Of a DNA stretch of 57,132 nucleotides, positions 17,413 to 27,213 are shown in pieces. The DNA comes from Ignavibacteria bacterium (GTDB lineage: Bacteria; Bacteroidota; Ignavibacteria; Kapaibacteriales; Kapaibacteriaceae). The notes under the pieces were generated by a model. That model was not told the DNA's origin, did not search any database, and saw only the letters and a list, made by a program, of their open reading frames with translations. Every line of letters starts with the position of its first letter. Within the stretch, counting starts at the first letter, position 1. Both the position numbers and the translations under genes were made by a program. Where the stretch lies: NCBI GenBank assembly GCA_016191145.1, contig JACPPD010000007.1, forward strand, positions 155,158 through 212,289. The letters are read 5' to 3'.

Positions 17413-18192
17413 TCACGACGGCGGCAGAGATACTGATTCCGCTACCGTTCTTATCACATCGTTTGTGGCCGCATAGACGTTCCAGTAATCGGCAGGATTG
17501 CAGTAAGGCCTTATGGCAAGGATTGGACCGGAAGGTGTAAGGTCTATTACCCAGACTTCGGGCGGTGGAGTCTTAAGTACTCCGGGCGTGGCTTCGAGTC
17601 TCGATTTAAGCCGGTTAATCACATCGTCGATGTTTGCATTGTGAGCAAGCTGCATCAACCTATCGACACGGCGAATCGTTTCACTGGAGAGGTTTTGGAT
17701 GTTATCGCTGAAGATCTTGTTGTTTCCAACGTATGTGCGGATTCCATCTGCTGTAACCAGCGTTGTGGTAAACAACCCAATTACTTCAACAGTACCTGAA
17801 GTCCCCGCGGCAACAATGAAGTCACCAACTTTAAAGGGTCGAAGAATTAACAGAAATGCTCCCGCCGCAAAGTGAGCGAGCAAGCCGCCCCATGCAGTGC
17901 CAACGGCAAATCCGGTAGCGGCCACCAGTGCAGCGAAGGAAGTAGTGTTGATGCCGAACTGTGATAAGATGGCAATTATCAGCAGGATGTTGAAAGAAAC
18001 GCTGGTGATGGAGGCAACATACTGCTGAAGTGTAGGGTCGAGGCTCCTTGCCTTAAGAGCCTTGCGAATAACTTTTACAAAGAGATTGATAAGCCACCGT
18101 CCAACAATCCAAAAAACGAGGGCAACAACAACCATCAAGCCGTACTTAACAATCTCCGATTCGATTTGAGCCCATATCGTATTCAAGTCCAT
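17413..18192 (-). CDS. mscS: Small-conductance mechanosensitive channel, MscS family
   Basis: Inner-membrane channel that opens on membrane tension and releases solutes on hypo-osmotic shock. At 259 residues it is close to the E. coli MscS length of 286. Hydrophobic helices lie at about 17-38 and 62-85. The pore helix TM3 is the Gly/Ala-rich ALVAATGFAVGTAWGGLLAHFAAGAFLLILRPFKVGDFI, the family hallmark. The beta-domain follows (GTVEVIGLFTTTLVTADGIRTYVGNNKIFSDNIQN). The start lies 10 bp inside the crcB gene, so the two are co-transcribed. Confidence 0.94.
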   Translation of the reverse strand: MDLNTIWAQIESEIVKYGLMVVVALVFWIVGRWLINLFVKVIRKALKARSLDPTLQQYVASITSVSFNILLIIAILSQFGINTTSFAALVAATGFAVGTAWGGLLAHFAAGAFLLILRPFKVGDFIVAAGTSGTVEVIGLFTTTLVTADGIRTYVGNNKIFSDNIQNLSSETIRRVDRLMQLAHNANIDDVINRLKSRLEATPGVLKTPPPEVWVIDLTPSGPILAIRPYCNPADYWNVYAATNDVIRTVAESVSLPPS

Positions 18193-18566
18193 GTTATACT
18201 CCTTCCTATGATGATTCCCGCATAAGCCGCTGCGGTGCAGCCGAATAATGTCGAAAAAACATAGATCAGCATTCTGCTAATTTCTCCAATGTGTAGCAGA
18301 TTCAGCGATTCGACCGAAAAAGCCGACATTGTTGTAAAGCCGCCACATACTCCGGTTCCCAGTAGCAAAAGCATCGATCTACTCAGTACATCCGAACGGT
18401 ATGCAATGCCGGACAATAAACCCAGAGCAAAGGAGCCCAGTACGTTAACGACAAGCGTTGCCAATGGTAATCTGTCGGCAACGTATCCAATGGAGTGGCT
18501 CAGCAAGAAACGAAATGCACTTCCGATTGCTCCGCCAACCATTACAAGTAGAACGTCACGCGTCAT
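18183..18566 (-). CDS. crcB: Fluoride ion channel FluC/CrcB
   Basis: Dual-topology membrane channel that exports fluoride; 127 residues, standard. It has four hydrophobic segments, the N-terminal GGAIGSAFRFLLS motif, LVVNVLGSFALG (conserved Asn), and the family signature GVCGGFTTMSAFSVE. No fluoride (crcB) riboswitch is visible in the 50 bp separating it from the divergent aminopeptidase gene. It is the first gene of a long minus-strand unit (crcB, mscS, msrA, hydrolase, copA). Confidence 0.94.
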   Translation of the reverse strand: MTRDVLLVMVGGAIGSAFRFLLSHSIGYVADRLPLATLVVNVLGSFALGLLSGIAYRSDVLSRSMLLLLGTGVCGGFTTMSAFSVESLNLLHIGEISRMLIYVFSTLFGCTAAAYAGIIIGRSITWT

Positions 18567-18616
18567 GTTGAAATATAACCGTTAGTAATTTCATTGTTTG
18601 CTTTTCAGGAAAATGC

Positions 18617-21073
18617 ATGACGAAGTTGCTGATCTACACTCTGTTAATGTTAGTTGATTGCTCCGCAGCCGTCCGTTTACAGGCTCAGGGGGCATTCCAA
18701 CATACCGTTTCCTACTATGATTCACCGGAAGGCATTCCGCGGGAACATCCGCTGGATTTTTCACGAATGTCGCTCGACGTCAGCTTTGAACCAGATTCCG
18801 GCTTGGTTAAGGGGCGTGTAACACATGTTTTCAAGGTGCTGCAGGAAAGGGTTGATTCAGTTATACTCGATGCCGTTAACATAAGAGTGCTGCAGGCAAC
18901 TGTTGGGACCAAACCAACGCGATACCGCAATACCGACTCCACAATTATTGTGTTTTTCGAGCCTGCACTGATGTGGGATCGGACCGACAGCATCGTGGTT
19001 ATCTACGAGGCTTCGCCGCGCAAAGGTCTGTACTTCGTTGGCTGGTCTGATACAACTGCAACGCGGCAACGGCAGATATGGACGCAAGGTCAGCCGCGGG
19101 ACCATCGGCATTGGATACCAATGTATGATAACTTAAATGATAAAATGTTAACGGAAGCTACAATAACCTTTGATTCATCGTATTCAGTTGTTTCCAATGG
19201 AATCCGTTTGGCGACGATTGATAATAGCAATGGCACCAAAACGTGGAGATACAAAATGATGAAGCAGCATTCCAGTTATTTATTCATGTTGGCAATCGGC
19301 AAGTACGCAGTCACCAACATGGTTTCATCATCGGGAGTGCCTATCGAGCTGTATAGCTATCCGCAGTATCCGTCCCAGATAAAACCAACGTATGCCAACA
19401 TGGTATTAGCGTTTGACTTTTTAGAATATAGAATCGGTATGCCTTATCCCTGGTCTGTGTACCGACAAGTCCCAGTTGCCGATTTTATTTTCGGCGCGAT
19501 GGAGAATACAACTGCAACAATCTTTGGAGACTTCTATCTCACCGATTCACGCGCTGCTCTGGATCGGTCGTATCTCAGCGTGAATGTGCATGAACTCACT
19601 CATCAGTGGTTTGGAGATCTCGTAACGGCGCGAAGTGCGAAAGATCATTGGCTTCAGGAAAGTTTTGCAACATTCTACCCCTTGTTGTTCACTGAGACCT
19701 TGCAGGGAAAAGATGCCTATCAATGGAGTTTAAGGGGCATGCAGAACGCTGCACTTTCGGCTGGGGAAGCAGACAGATTGCCCGTGGCACACCCCAAGGC
19801 TGGAGGCTCAAGAGTGTACCAAAAGGGCGCAGCAGTACTCGACATGATGCGATACGCCTTTGGCGATGATGCACTGCGCCGCGTAATTCTTCACTATTTA
19901 AAGCATAATGCATTTAGCAATGTAGAAACTAACGATCTTTATCTTTCTTTTCAGGATACATTGGGCTTGTCGCCAAAATGGTTCTTCGATCAATGGATAT
20001 ATCATGGCGGAGAGCCGCACTACAGTGTGTCTTACAAATCGAGTAAAATCTCTTCTGGCGGAAGACTACGCGATGTTACCCTTGTTGACGTAGAGCAGAT
20101 ACACCCAACCGATGCTTTTACCGGGTTTTTCGAAATGCCGGTGATCATTGAGGTCCACTACGCAGGCGGGAAAAAAGACAGCGTTAAAGCATGGGTGAAG
20201 GGTGAGCGGACAGTCGTCGAAATCCCCAACACTGAGGGAAAAACCCCGCTATTTGTTTTGTTCGACGCAGGATCGCGAATTCTCAAGCGTTTAACCTTCA
20301 AGCGTACTGCTGCTGAACTGGAAGCTCAGGCAAGGAAAGCCCCTTACATGATTGACCGGTACGATGCCCTAATGGCTTTGTTGGAAGACTCATCGCAGGT
20401 TCAATCTGCGCTGTCAGTGGCACTGGATGCTATGTCGGCAGAGCCATACTATGCCATGCGTTCCGCATCGATCGACGTTGCCAGGCAGGCAATGCGGCGA
20501 GAGCCAGACCTTGCATGGAAAATTTTTGAAAGGGGGCTTGCAGACAGCAATTCACAGGTTAGGAAGGCAGCATTGTCAGCTATGGATACCGTTCCAGAAC
20601 GCCTCAGGGCCAAACTAATTCAACTACTCGCGGACTCATCATTTTTTGTGATACAACGGTCGCTTACCATGTTGTGTTCGTCGTTCCCGTCCGAATCTGT
20701 TATTTTTGCAAATCAAGTCCGTGCTGTTAAATCGCCGGAGGCATTTGTTGAAATCACAGCGCTCGAGATGAAGGCCATACAAGGCGATTTACCGGCAATT
20801 GATAGCATTGCTGAGTATGGTAGCAATCGGCATGAGTTTGGGGCGAGACGGAATGCCTTTAATGCCCTGAAGCGATTAGGCATACTAACCGAGACGGCAG
20901 CAATCAACTTGATTGATGCGTCTCAAAATCCCAACGAAAGGCTTGTGGCTGCGGCAATGGATACGATTGAATACTTATCGGAACAAACCCGTTGGAAGGA
21001 GCTTCTTAGGCGAGTTGTTCTTCGTGGCAACGTTGTGGGAAATGCAATTAAACTCGAAAGACTGATCCGATAA
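18617..21073 (+). CDS. Secreted M1-family metallo-aminopeptidase with C-terminal HEAT-like repeats
   Basis: Zinc aminopeptidase removing N-terminal residues from peptides. It is 818 residues with a signal peptide (about residues 1-24, ending near RLQAQG). The N-terminal saddle domain is followed by the exopeptidase motif GAMENTT at 293-299 and the zinc motif HELTHQWFGDL at 325-335 with the distal Glu in WLQESFATF. After about residue 575 there are helical repeats of HEAT type (for example SNSQVRKAALSAMDTVPERLRAKLIQLLADSS). It is probably periplasmic or surface-exposed; no T9SS tail was seen. It is divergent from crcB and stands alone on its strand, with 205 bp before the next gene. Confidence 0.93.
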   Translation: MTKLLIYTLLMLVDCSAAVRLQAQGAFQHTVSYYDSPEGIPREHPLDFSRMSLDVSFEPDSGLVKGRVTHVFKVLQERVDSVILDAVNIRVLQATVGTKPTRYRNTDSTIIVFFEPALMWDRTDSIVVIYEASPRKGLYFVGWSDTTATRQRQIWTQGQPRDHRHWIPMYDNLNDKMLTEATITFDSSYSVVSNGIRLATIDNSNGTKTWRYKMMKQHSSYLFMLAIGKYAVTNMVSSSGVPIELYSYPQYPSQIKPTYANMVLAFDFLEYRIGMPYPWSVYRQVPVADFIFGAMENTTATIFGDFYLTDSRAALDRSYLSVNVHELTHQWFGDLVTARSAKDHWLQESFATFYPLLFTETLQGKDAYQWSLRGMQNAALSAGEADRLPVAHPKAGGSRVYQKGAAVLDMMRYAFGDDALRRVILHYLKHNAFSNVETNDLYLSFQDTLGLSPKWFFDQWIYHGGEPHYSVSYKSSKISSGGRLRDVTLVDVEQIHPTDAFTGFFEMPVIIEVHYAGGKKDSVKAWVKGERTVVEIPNTEGKTPLFVLFDAGSRILKRLTFKRTAAELEAQARKAPYMIDRYDALMALLEDSSQVQSALSVALDAMSAEPYYAMRSASIDVARQAMRREPDLAWKIFERGLADSNSQVRKAALSAMDTVPERLRAKLIQLLADSSFFVIQRSLTMLCSSFPSESVIFANQVRAVKSPEAFVEITALEMKAIQGDLPAIDSIAEYGSNRHEFGARRNAFNALKRLGILTETAAINLIDASQNPNERLVAAAMDTIEYLSEQTRWKELLRRVVLRGNVVGNAIKLERLIR

Positions 21074-21278
21074 AAATTGGTTCGGTAATTGCTAGCCCTG
21101 TTGGTGGCTTCCTATGTCGTCTATGTGTTAAGGCTGATTAACATTAGGTGACAGGGGTATGTGTGGAAACCCAGTTCAGTACCGATCTTTGTGGTACGTT
21201 GAACGTTGGGTATTTTACAGTTTGGAAAAAAGTTTTGAAATCAAGAATTAGCATCACTATTTCACAGTTGGAGGAATT

Positions 21279-24200
21279 ATGACTCGCAACGCTACGCGTT
21301 TTGTGTCGTTGCTGGTTACACTCGTACTTTCGGGGGCTGCAGTCGCAGTCGCCGGCACAATAGGCTCGACTTTGTCGTACGATGTTGCCAATGGCAACTA
21401 CGCAGAGATCTCGGGGGGTACGGTGCTTGCTAGCGGTACAGGAATTGAGGGGTATAACGGTAGTGTTACGCTGCCATTTAACCTTGCATGGGATGGCGGA
21501 GCTGTTAACACAGTTTATATCTCATCTGATGGATATGTATCGTTCGATCCCAATGCAGGCGGTTCCATCGGATCGTCGGGTGTTGCGGCATGGGCGAATT
21601 ATCTAACCGGCACAGCGACAGGCGAGTTGGGGTATAAGACAGTTGGAAACTCGCCTAACAGAGTTTTTGTTGTGCAATGGAAGAACGTAACGCGAGCCCC
21701 TTCCGGTTCATCGAATGATGTGTACAATTTCCAAATTCGCCTTTTTGAGAATGGCGGGTATGCAGAAGTTGTGTATGGTTCGATGACGTTGACTGCTGCA
21801 ATGGGCGCACAGATCGGTGCTACGTGGCCCAGCAGTGATGATATATATCTAATCGCAGATTATAACGTCAGCACTTGGAATAATCCGGTTATTTCAATGA
21901 GCGCCCAGGAATCGAGAGCATTGGAAGGCTGGGGTCCAGCCTCCGGATTAACATACACCTTTGGCAGTATTGGAAATGTTGATGCTGGTGTAATAGGTGT
22001 TGCCAACCCATCCGGCAAGTTCAATGCCAACACGTCGATGATGATTCAGGCTACGATACGAAACTGGGGTGCAACAGCTCTCGACAGCGTTGTAATAAAC
22101 TGGAAGATCAACGCTACAACACGTACACCTGTGACCTTTTATCCCCAGCCAGCATTGCAGCCTGGGGAAGAAGCAACGGTAAACCTCGGTACGGCAAACT
22201 TTACTGCCGGCTCGTTTAACACACTTACAGTTTGGACGTCCGCTCCGGATGGCGGCGGTGACGTCAATCCTGGAAACGACACACATATCCGATACCTTGC
22301 ACCGCGCGTTCAGGGCAATCTAAATCTTGCTATGAGTGGCAACAACGGAATATTCACGTCGTTCCGCGATGTTTTCCGTTATCTCTATACCTCTGGCATC
22401 AGCGGTAATACTATTGTGAGAGTATTCAACGGCAATTGGGATGAGCAGATTATTGTTCCTAACGTCAATGCCAATCCGTCGAATAGTATTGTAACTATTG
22501 CAAGTGCACCTAGTAATGCTCCAGTCATTGTATGGACACCGTCGTTTTACCCGTGGTCGATGTATGGTACTTTCGACGCAGATCATGCACAGGCAACTGT
22601 GCTGGATGGTGCATCGGTTAACTTCTCTAACCTCAAGTTTATGCTCGCGAATGGTTTGAACTGGGGTAGCCACATCTACTCGCCGAACAGCTCTCGTTTA
22701 GGCGTAGACATGTGCAATCTGCAGGGACCAAACAACTTCTTGTCGGCAACGGACCCATCATACTCCATATCGGTATACAGTGGTACAAATACCATTACCA
22801 ACAACACCGTCAACAACATGCGTTATGGATTAAACATTCAGTCGTGGGGTACGGTGTCGACTGTTACAAACAACGTTGTTACTAATTGTGCCGAGCAAGG
22901 CATTTATATCTACTCGTCGAACATGACGGTTGACGGTAATGAAGTGTCGGGAGCGGCAGGTGCATCGAATTTCACCGGCATCACCGCTGAAGGGGCTGGC
23001 AAAGTATCTAACAATATGGTATGGGGCGATGTCTCCGTTGCAGTGGGTAGCCAGGCAACTGGAATTTTTGGATATTCCTATGATGGTACAGGCGGGTCAA
23101 ATGGCCTAACCATAGTTAATAACATGGCAAGTGTTGCTGCAACTGGCGGCACATTTGGCTTGTATGTTTACACTAATGCTAGCTTGGCAACAACAAAGTT
23201 GTATCACAACTCTCTAAACGTAACCGGAAGTGCAGCACCGAATTCTTCAGCACTTTGGTTGGTTGGGTATACGGCAGCGGAAGTGATTAACAACATTTTC
23301 CAGAATTATGGGAATGGTAATAATGGTGGTTATGCAGTGTATGTTCAGAACTACAGTGCAACCAACACTTATAATGTGGCTGACTTTAATAATCTGATGA
23401 CTACGGGAACCAACGTAGGCTCAGTGAACGGGACACCCTATGTGCGAAATGCAGTTGGGAATCCGCTTACATCGTGGAGAACTGGAACCGGGAAAGACTT
23501 GAACTCATCTTCTGTTGCCGTGAATTTTGTTGGCGGTGCAGACCTTCACCTCTTGTCAATTCAGCCGAAATTATGGGGCTCTTCAGTCCTTCTTTCCGCG
23601 GTGCCAACGGACATTGATGGTGATACCCGTACCAAGCCATATATGGGCGCCGATGAAATCAAACCTGCTATTAGAATTCTGCAAAATCCTGAAAGCCGCT
23701 ACGCGTGCTTAGGAGAATCGTTTACACTCATAACAGTTGCCGAAGTCACAAATGGCGCCACCATTACCTACCAGTGGTATAAGGATGGTGTAGAATTAAC
23801 AGGTCAGACAGGAGCAATTCTTTCGTTTGGCAGTATTGGTTATGGTTCTTCAGGTGTATACACATGCCTGGTTAAGGCTAACGACGGTACTAACTTTGTT
23901 GAGGTAATGTCTGAGCCGGCAGTCATTATCGTCGTGCGGCAGACGTCAATCACTCAACAGCCTACCTCGCAGCCCGTGGCCCTCGGCGGGACTGCAATTC
24001 TTCAGGTATCAGCCGAAGCCATTGGTGCTCCGACTGACTTTGTCCCAACCTACCAGTGGAAGAAGCGATACTGGAGCACAACGGCAAATGCCTACCTTGA
24101 CTCCAATGTTGTTGATAACGGGCGGATCACCGGCTCACAGTCGTCGACACTAACCATTCGTAATGTCGCGACAATCGACACGATGGATTCGTATGTGTGC

Positions 24201-25346
24201 GAAGTCGCCGGATACTGTGGCACGGCAATATCCAAGACAGCGCGTCTGTTCATTCCAATTGTTGCTCTTTCTAACAACACACCGAATGCCTGCGCAGGCG
24301 GCATCATTCAAATCGAATGCGCAGTATTCCCGTCGGCTGTTCCCGGTTCAGCGGTGTATTTCGAATGGTTCCGTAATGGCATTAAGTTGTTTGATGGAGG
24401 CGATGTTTCCGGCGCCACAACAAAGGTTCTTACCATTACGAATGTTAGCGCTACCGATGCTGGCGAATATCACGCCGAAGTAACGTGGGATGGTGTTGAC
24501 GTAACAATCTCTTCAGATACCATCAACGTCAAAGTATCTGTACCACCAACCGTTGCAACGCAGCCTGTTGGTGATACGCTTTGCGAAGGCCAGACGTTGA
24601 CGTTGACGACTAGTGGTACTGGAAACAATCTCTTGCATCAGTGGTTCAAGGATACTACTGCAATTCCGGGCGCTAGGGCACAACAGTATACGGTTACTGC
24701 AGTAACTGCGGCCGATGCAGGTACATACTACGCACGCATTACTAATGCTTGCGGTGAAGTTCTGACTGATGCAGTCGACGTAGTTGTCAATACACCTCCG
24801 GCTATCACAGATGATCCAACAGACGTTGCCTTGTACGATGATCAGACACTTACTCTTACAGTAACTGCATCTGGATCCGGTCCGCTCGAGTATCAGTGGT
24901 ACAAGAACGACACTGCCATCGCTGGTGCCACTTCATCCACGTACACCAAGACTCCGACAACAGGCCAAGACCAAGGTTCGTACTCCGTTGTTGTTTCTAA
25001 CGAATGCGGTTCCGATTCATCGGATGCCGCTGTAGTTAACATCACAACGGGAATTGCTGGTGGCGATGTGCTGCTTAACGGCTTTATGCTGGGCAGTGCT
25101 GTTCCGAATCCTACAACCGACGCTATCGCGTTTACGGTTGTAGTGCCGACAGCTCAAAACGTTACAGTAACTCTTTCCGACATGCTCGGTAACCAGGTTG
25201 CAACTATCCTCAACGGATTCGTTAACGAAGGAGCATCTCCGGTACGGTTTAATGCAGGCGATTTTAATCTCGCTCCGGGCGTGTACACATACACATTCGT
25301 TGCAAAGGGATTTGTTGCTGCTCAGCAGTTTGTATACGTTAGATAA
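21279..25346 (+). CDS. Large T9SS-exported protein: beta-helix, Ig-like repeats and type A sorting domain
   Basis: A 1355-residue surface or secreted protein. In order it has a signal peptide (residues 1-27), a jelly-roll-like N-terminal part (to about 230), a CARDB-like segment (about 235-340), and an Asn/Gly/Thr-rich right-handed beta-helix (about 350-800, repeated NNxV and NNM motifs). About five Ig-like domains follow, with the recurrent YQWYKDG...AGxYxxxV pattern (about 800-1265). The C-terminal T9SS sorting domain spans roughly 1275-1355: AVPNPTTDAIAFTV, VTLSDMLGNQVATI, and LAPGVYTYTFVAKG. The RBS is GGAGG, 6 bases before the ATG. It could be an adhesin or carbohydrate-associated protein; no catalytic residues were recognised. 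It ends at a strong terminator. Confidence 0.9.
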   Translation: MTRNATRFVSLLVTLVLSGAAVAVAGTIGSTLSYDVANGNYAEISGGTVLASGTGIEGYNGSVTLPFNLAWDGGAVNTVYISSDGYVSFDPNAGGSIGSSGVAAWANYLTGTATGELGYKTVGNSPNRVFVVQWKNVTRAPSGSSNDVYNFQIRLFENGGYAEVVYGSMTLTAAMGAQIGATWPSSDDIYLIADYNVSTWNNPVISMSAQESRALEGWGPASGLTYTFGSIGNVDAGVIGVANPSGKFNANTSMMIQATIRNWGATALDSVVINWKINATTRTPVTFYPQPALQPGEEATVNLGTANFTAGSFNTLTVWTSAPDGGGDVNPGNDTHIRYLAPRVQGNLNLAMSGNNGIFTSFRDVFRYLYTSGISGNTIVRVFNGNWDEQIIVPNVNANPSNSIVTIASAPSNAPVIVWTPSFYPWSMYGTFDADHAQATVLDGASVNFSNLKFMLANGLNWGSHIYSPNSSRLGVDMCNLQGPNNFLSATDPSYSISVYSGTNTITNNTVNNMRYGLNIQSWGTVSTVTNNVVTNCAEQGIYIYSSNMTVDGNEVSGAAGASNFTGITAEGAGKVSNNMVWGDVSVAVGSQATGIFGYSYDGTGGSNGLTIVNNMASVAATGGTFGLYVYTNASLATTKLYHNSLNVTGSAAPNSSALWLVGYTAAEVINNIFQNYGNGNNGGYAVYVQNYSATNTYNVADFNNLMTTGTNVGSVNGTPYVRNAVGNPLTSWRTGTGKDLNSSSVAVNFVGGADLHLLSIQPKLWGSSVLLSAVPTDIDGDTRTKPYMGADEIKPAIRILQNPESRYACLGESFTLITVAEVTNGATITYQWYKDGVELTGQTGAILSFGSIGYGSSGVYTCLVKANDGTNFVEVMSEPAVIIVVRQTSITQQPTSQPVALGGTAILQVSAEAIGAPTDFVPTYQWKKRYWSTTANAYLDSNVVDNGRITGSQSSTLTIRNVATIDTMDSYVCEVAGYCGTAISKTARLFIPIVALSNNTPNACAGGIIQIECAVFPSAVPGSAVYFEWFRNGIKLFDGGDVSGATTKVLTITNVSATDAGEYHAEVTWDGVDVTISSDTINVKVSVPPTVATQPVGDTLCEGQTLTLTTSGTGNNLLHQWFKDTTAIPGARAQQYTVTAVTAADAGTYYARITNACGEVLTDAVDVVVNTPPAITDDPTDVALYDDQTLTLTVTASGSGPLEYQWYKNDTAIAGATSSTYTKTPTTGQDQGSYSVVVSNECGSDSSDAAVVNITTGIAGGDVLLNGFMLGSAVPNPTTDAIAFTVVVPTAQNVTVTLSDMLGNQVATILNGFVNEGASPVRFNAGDFNLAPGVYTYTFVAKGFVAAQQFVYVR

Positions 25347-25393
25347 ATAATTTGATCGTGGCTCGAATCTTTTATCGAGGCCCCGAATATGTT

Positions 25394-25430
25394 AGAGGCG
25401 AGCCTGCGCAAGCAGGCTCGCCTCTTTTTT
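25394..25430. terminator. Strong bidirectional-type rho-independent terminator
   Basis: A perfect 13-bp GC-rich stem: GAGGCGAGCCTGC (25395-25407) pairs with 25412-25424 around the loop GCAA. An extra A:T pair comes next and a run of six T. It sits between convergent genes, 48 bp after the T9SS-protein stop and 15 bp before the stop of the minus-strand LolA gene, so it probably serves mainly the plus-strand gene and may also stop the opposite transcript. Confidence 0.92.
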
Positions 25431-25444
25431 ATGCCTTTAGTTGT

Positions 25445-26047
25445 CTATCTCAAATCAACAGTCTGCCACCCTGCGGGCGGACTGAAGGTAAGCTGGGCGG
25501 TGTTGATCTTGTTATTTAATTTCAGATTTTGTACAGACCAGGTTGTTTTCATAGAATTGTTGTACACATCTATCAACCTTAGGTCTAATGTTCTTGTACA
25601 CGTCAACTCAACTTTGTCCACCCCTGCAATGGTTGCGTCCTTGTCGGGGGGAAGTAATCGAATCAGTACGAGCTTAGAGGTGTTCATGATTACCTCGGCT
25701 CTGTAAACATTGAGAAGGGTAAAGAGAATCTTCTCAACGGATATATCATCAGTTTTGTCGTCGTATTTGTTTATTACAACAGTCTTCGTGGTATACTGTA
25801 TGTTATATACTGCCTTGCCATCGCTGACTATTGATCTTTCTCCCAGCTCAATGCGATACTTTCCGCCGCGCACCGCATACATCGTTCCCTGAAAGCCACT
25901 CGATGTAAACTTGCACGACATACTTGATAAATTATCATACTTTTTGTGAAATGCCTGCAAGATATCCTCATCCGATGCTGCGAAACTTACAGTTCCGACA
26001 ACGGCAAACAACGACACAGCGATTGGTCTGTACAGGTTAATCTTCAT
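25445..26047 (-). CDS. LolA-like outer-membrane lipoprotein carrier protein
   Basis: Periplasmic protein of 200 residues with a signal peptide (MKINLYRPIAVSLFAVVGTVSFAAS). The rest has the LolA pattern: ILQAFHKKYDNLSSMSCKFTSS, GTMYAVRGGKYRIEL, SDGKAVYNI, and the C-terminal TWSVQNLKLNNKINTAQLTFSPPAGWQTVDL. LolA carries lipoproteins from the LolCDE complex to the outer membrane. Sequence-level similarity across this family is low, so a related LolA/LolB-fold role is possible. It is encoded 6 bp after the DUF3108 gene and is presumably co-transcribed. Confidence 0.8.
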   Translation of the reverse strand: MKINLYRPIAVSLFAVVGTVSFAASDEDILQAFHKKYDNLSSMSCKFTSSGFQGTMYAVRGGKYRIELGERSIVSDGKAVYNIQYTTKTVVINKYDDKTDDISVEKILFTLLNVYRAEVIMNTSKLVLIRLLPPDKDATIAGVDKVELTCTRTLDLRLIDVYNNSMKTTWSVQNLKLNNKINTAQLTFSPPAGWQTVDLR

Positions 26048-26053
26048 CAGGGT

Positions 26054-26911
26054 TCAGCGGTCCTCTGTTTTCACCTTGGCCTCGATAGCGCCTCGGGTTC
26101 CTCTGTACCCGGTAAGTACTGCGTCGATAGAGCCGATAGGGATTTGTGTGCTCACCTTTATTGGAATTTTTCTATCGTCGGCCGACATCCACATTAACAG
26201 CCTTCCCTTGAATGCAAAGGGGCTGCCGGACTCGATGATTGGTTCAATTACGACGCAGTTGAATACGCCAGCATCAACGGATATACGCTGTCGGCCCAGA
26301 ATCTTCACAGTCAGATCATGCGTCTTTCGATCAAAAAAATTTTTAAGGTGAATTGTTTCACCCTTCTTGCACGATCGTAGATCGTAAGTCCTAACGTAAT
26401 AAAATGCCGACACGATGTCATGAACATATTCCGGAATGTCGAATGTTCCTTCCGTCGTAATGGCTTTGTGTTCCAGCTGATCGAACTCAGCCCGATAATC
26501 CTTTGAGAAATTTCGTTCCCTCGTTAATTGCTCAAACTTCCAAGGAAAGATTCCATCAACGTCGATCCACGTTGTATAGGAATCCCGAACCTTGTAGATA
26601 AACTCCAAACTCTTGTGTGATGCTACGACGAACGAAACTTCATAACAGGGCCTGCCGGAAACATATACAGGATCCCTTGCCACAGAGAAGACGGCCGTGC
26701 CTGCCGAAATGAATTTGTAGCCAACATCATATTCCAATCTTTCGCCAAATCCATACGCTTCGTTTTTTGTGTATCGTAATATGTTGCGCGGTTTGGGAGT
26801 GGTAGAATCATCCAAAGGTGGAAGAGAATGAGTCGGCTCCGATGACGTCATCGTTAACGCCACAGTTGCGATGGCAACGACAACTGCAACTGCGATGCTC
26901 ACAACTCTCAT
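26054..26911 (-). CDS. DUF3108 domain envelope protein
   Basis: A 285-residue protein with an N-terminal signal or anchor (MRVVSIAVAVVVAIATVALTMTSSEP). The DUF3108 core begins AYGFGERLEYDVGYKFISAGTAVFSVARDPVYVSGRPCYEVSF. YKVRDSYTTWIDVDGIFPWKFEQLTRERNF and the later VLGRQRISVDAGVFNCVVIEP segments are also typical. The family is a periplasmic beta-rich domain of unknown function, common in Bacteroidota. The neighbouring LolA gene and a shared transcript suggest a role in envelope lipid or lipoprotein handling; this is inference. Confidence 0.85.
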   Translation of the reverse strand: MRVVSIAVAVVVAIATVALTMTSSEPTHSLPPLDDSTTPKPRNILRYTKNEAYGFGERLEYDVGYKFISAGTAVFSVARDPVYVSGRPCYEVSFVVASHKSLEFIYKVRDSYTTWIDVDGIFPWKFEQLTRERNFSKDYRAEFDQLEHKAITTEGTFDIPEYVHDIVSAFYYVRTYDLRSCKKGETIHLKNFFDRKTHDLTVKILGRQRISVDAGVFNCVVIEPIIESGSPFAFKGRLLMWMSADDRKIPIKVSTQIPIGSIDAVLTGYRGTRGAIEAKVKTEDR

Positions 26912-27213
26912 GTTACCTTTGACGTTAAAAAAAACTACTCCGTGCCTCCCACGTCGCCCAGCCCCCTACCATTATAGTTCCAGCAATCCCACACTCCCAA
27001 CATCTGATCCGGCTATACGCTTAATGGAAACACACCCTGACGGGATGCAATCTCTCGTCGGTGCGTGATTCGGCAACAGCTCTATCGCGCTCTGCCTGAA
27101 GCTGTGCTACAAATTCCTGTCTCGATTACTCTTCGATGGACTGAGCCAGCACTGTTCCGACAGTAAAACTTGAGTGGCAATGAGGACAAATGATCTGAGT
27201 GCTTGACGTGTTG
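26912..27213. other. Intergenic stretch upstream of the DUF3108 gene
   Basis: About 300 bp between the DUF3108 start and tRNA(CAT). On the minus strand there is a short open stretch (about 27137-27213) encoding ICPHCHSSFTVGTVLAQ, which looks like half a zinc ribbon, but it has no start codon and is preceded by the tRNA. One AGGGGGC motif lies at 26961-26967. I see no other gene or RNA. Confidence 0.5.

Noticed and set aside
18567-18616. Fluoride riboswitch upstream of crcB
   Set aside because: The 50-bp interval lacks the conserved sequence and is too short for the aptamer plus the opposite promoter.
27137-27213. Minus-strand open stretch with a CPHC zinc-ribbon-like motif
   Set aside because: No start codon, only one Cys pair, and a tRNA lies immediately upstream.
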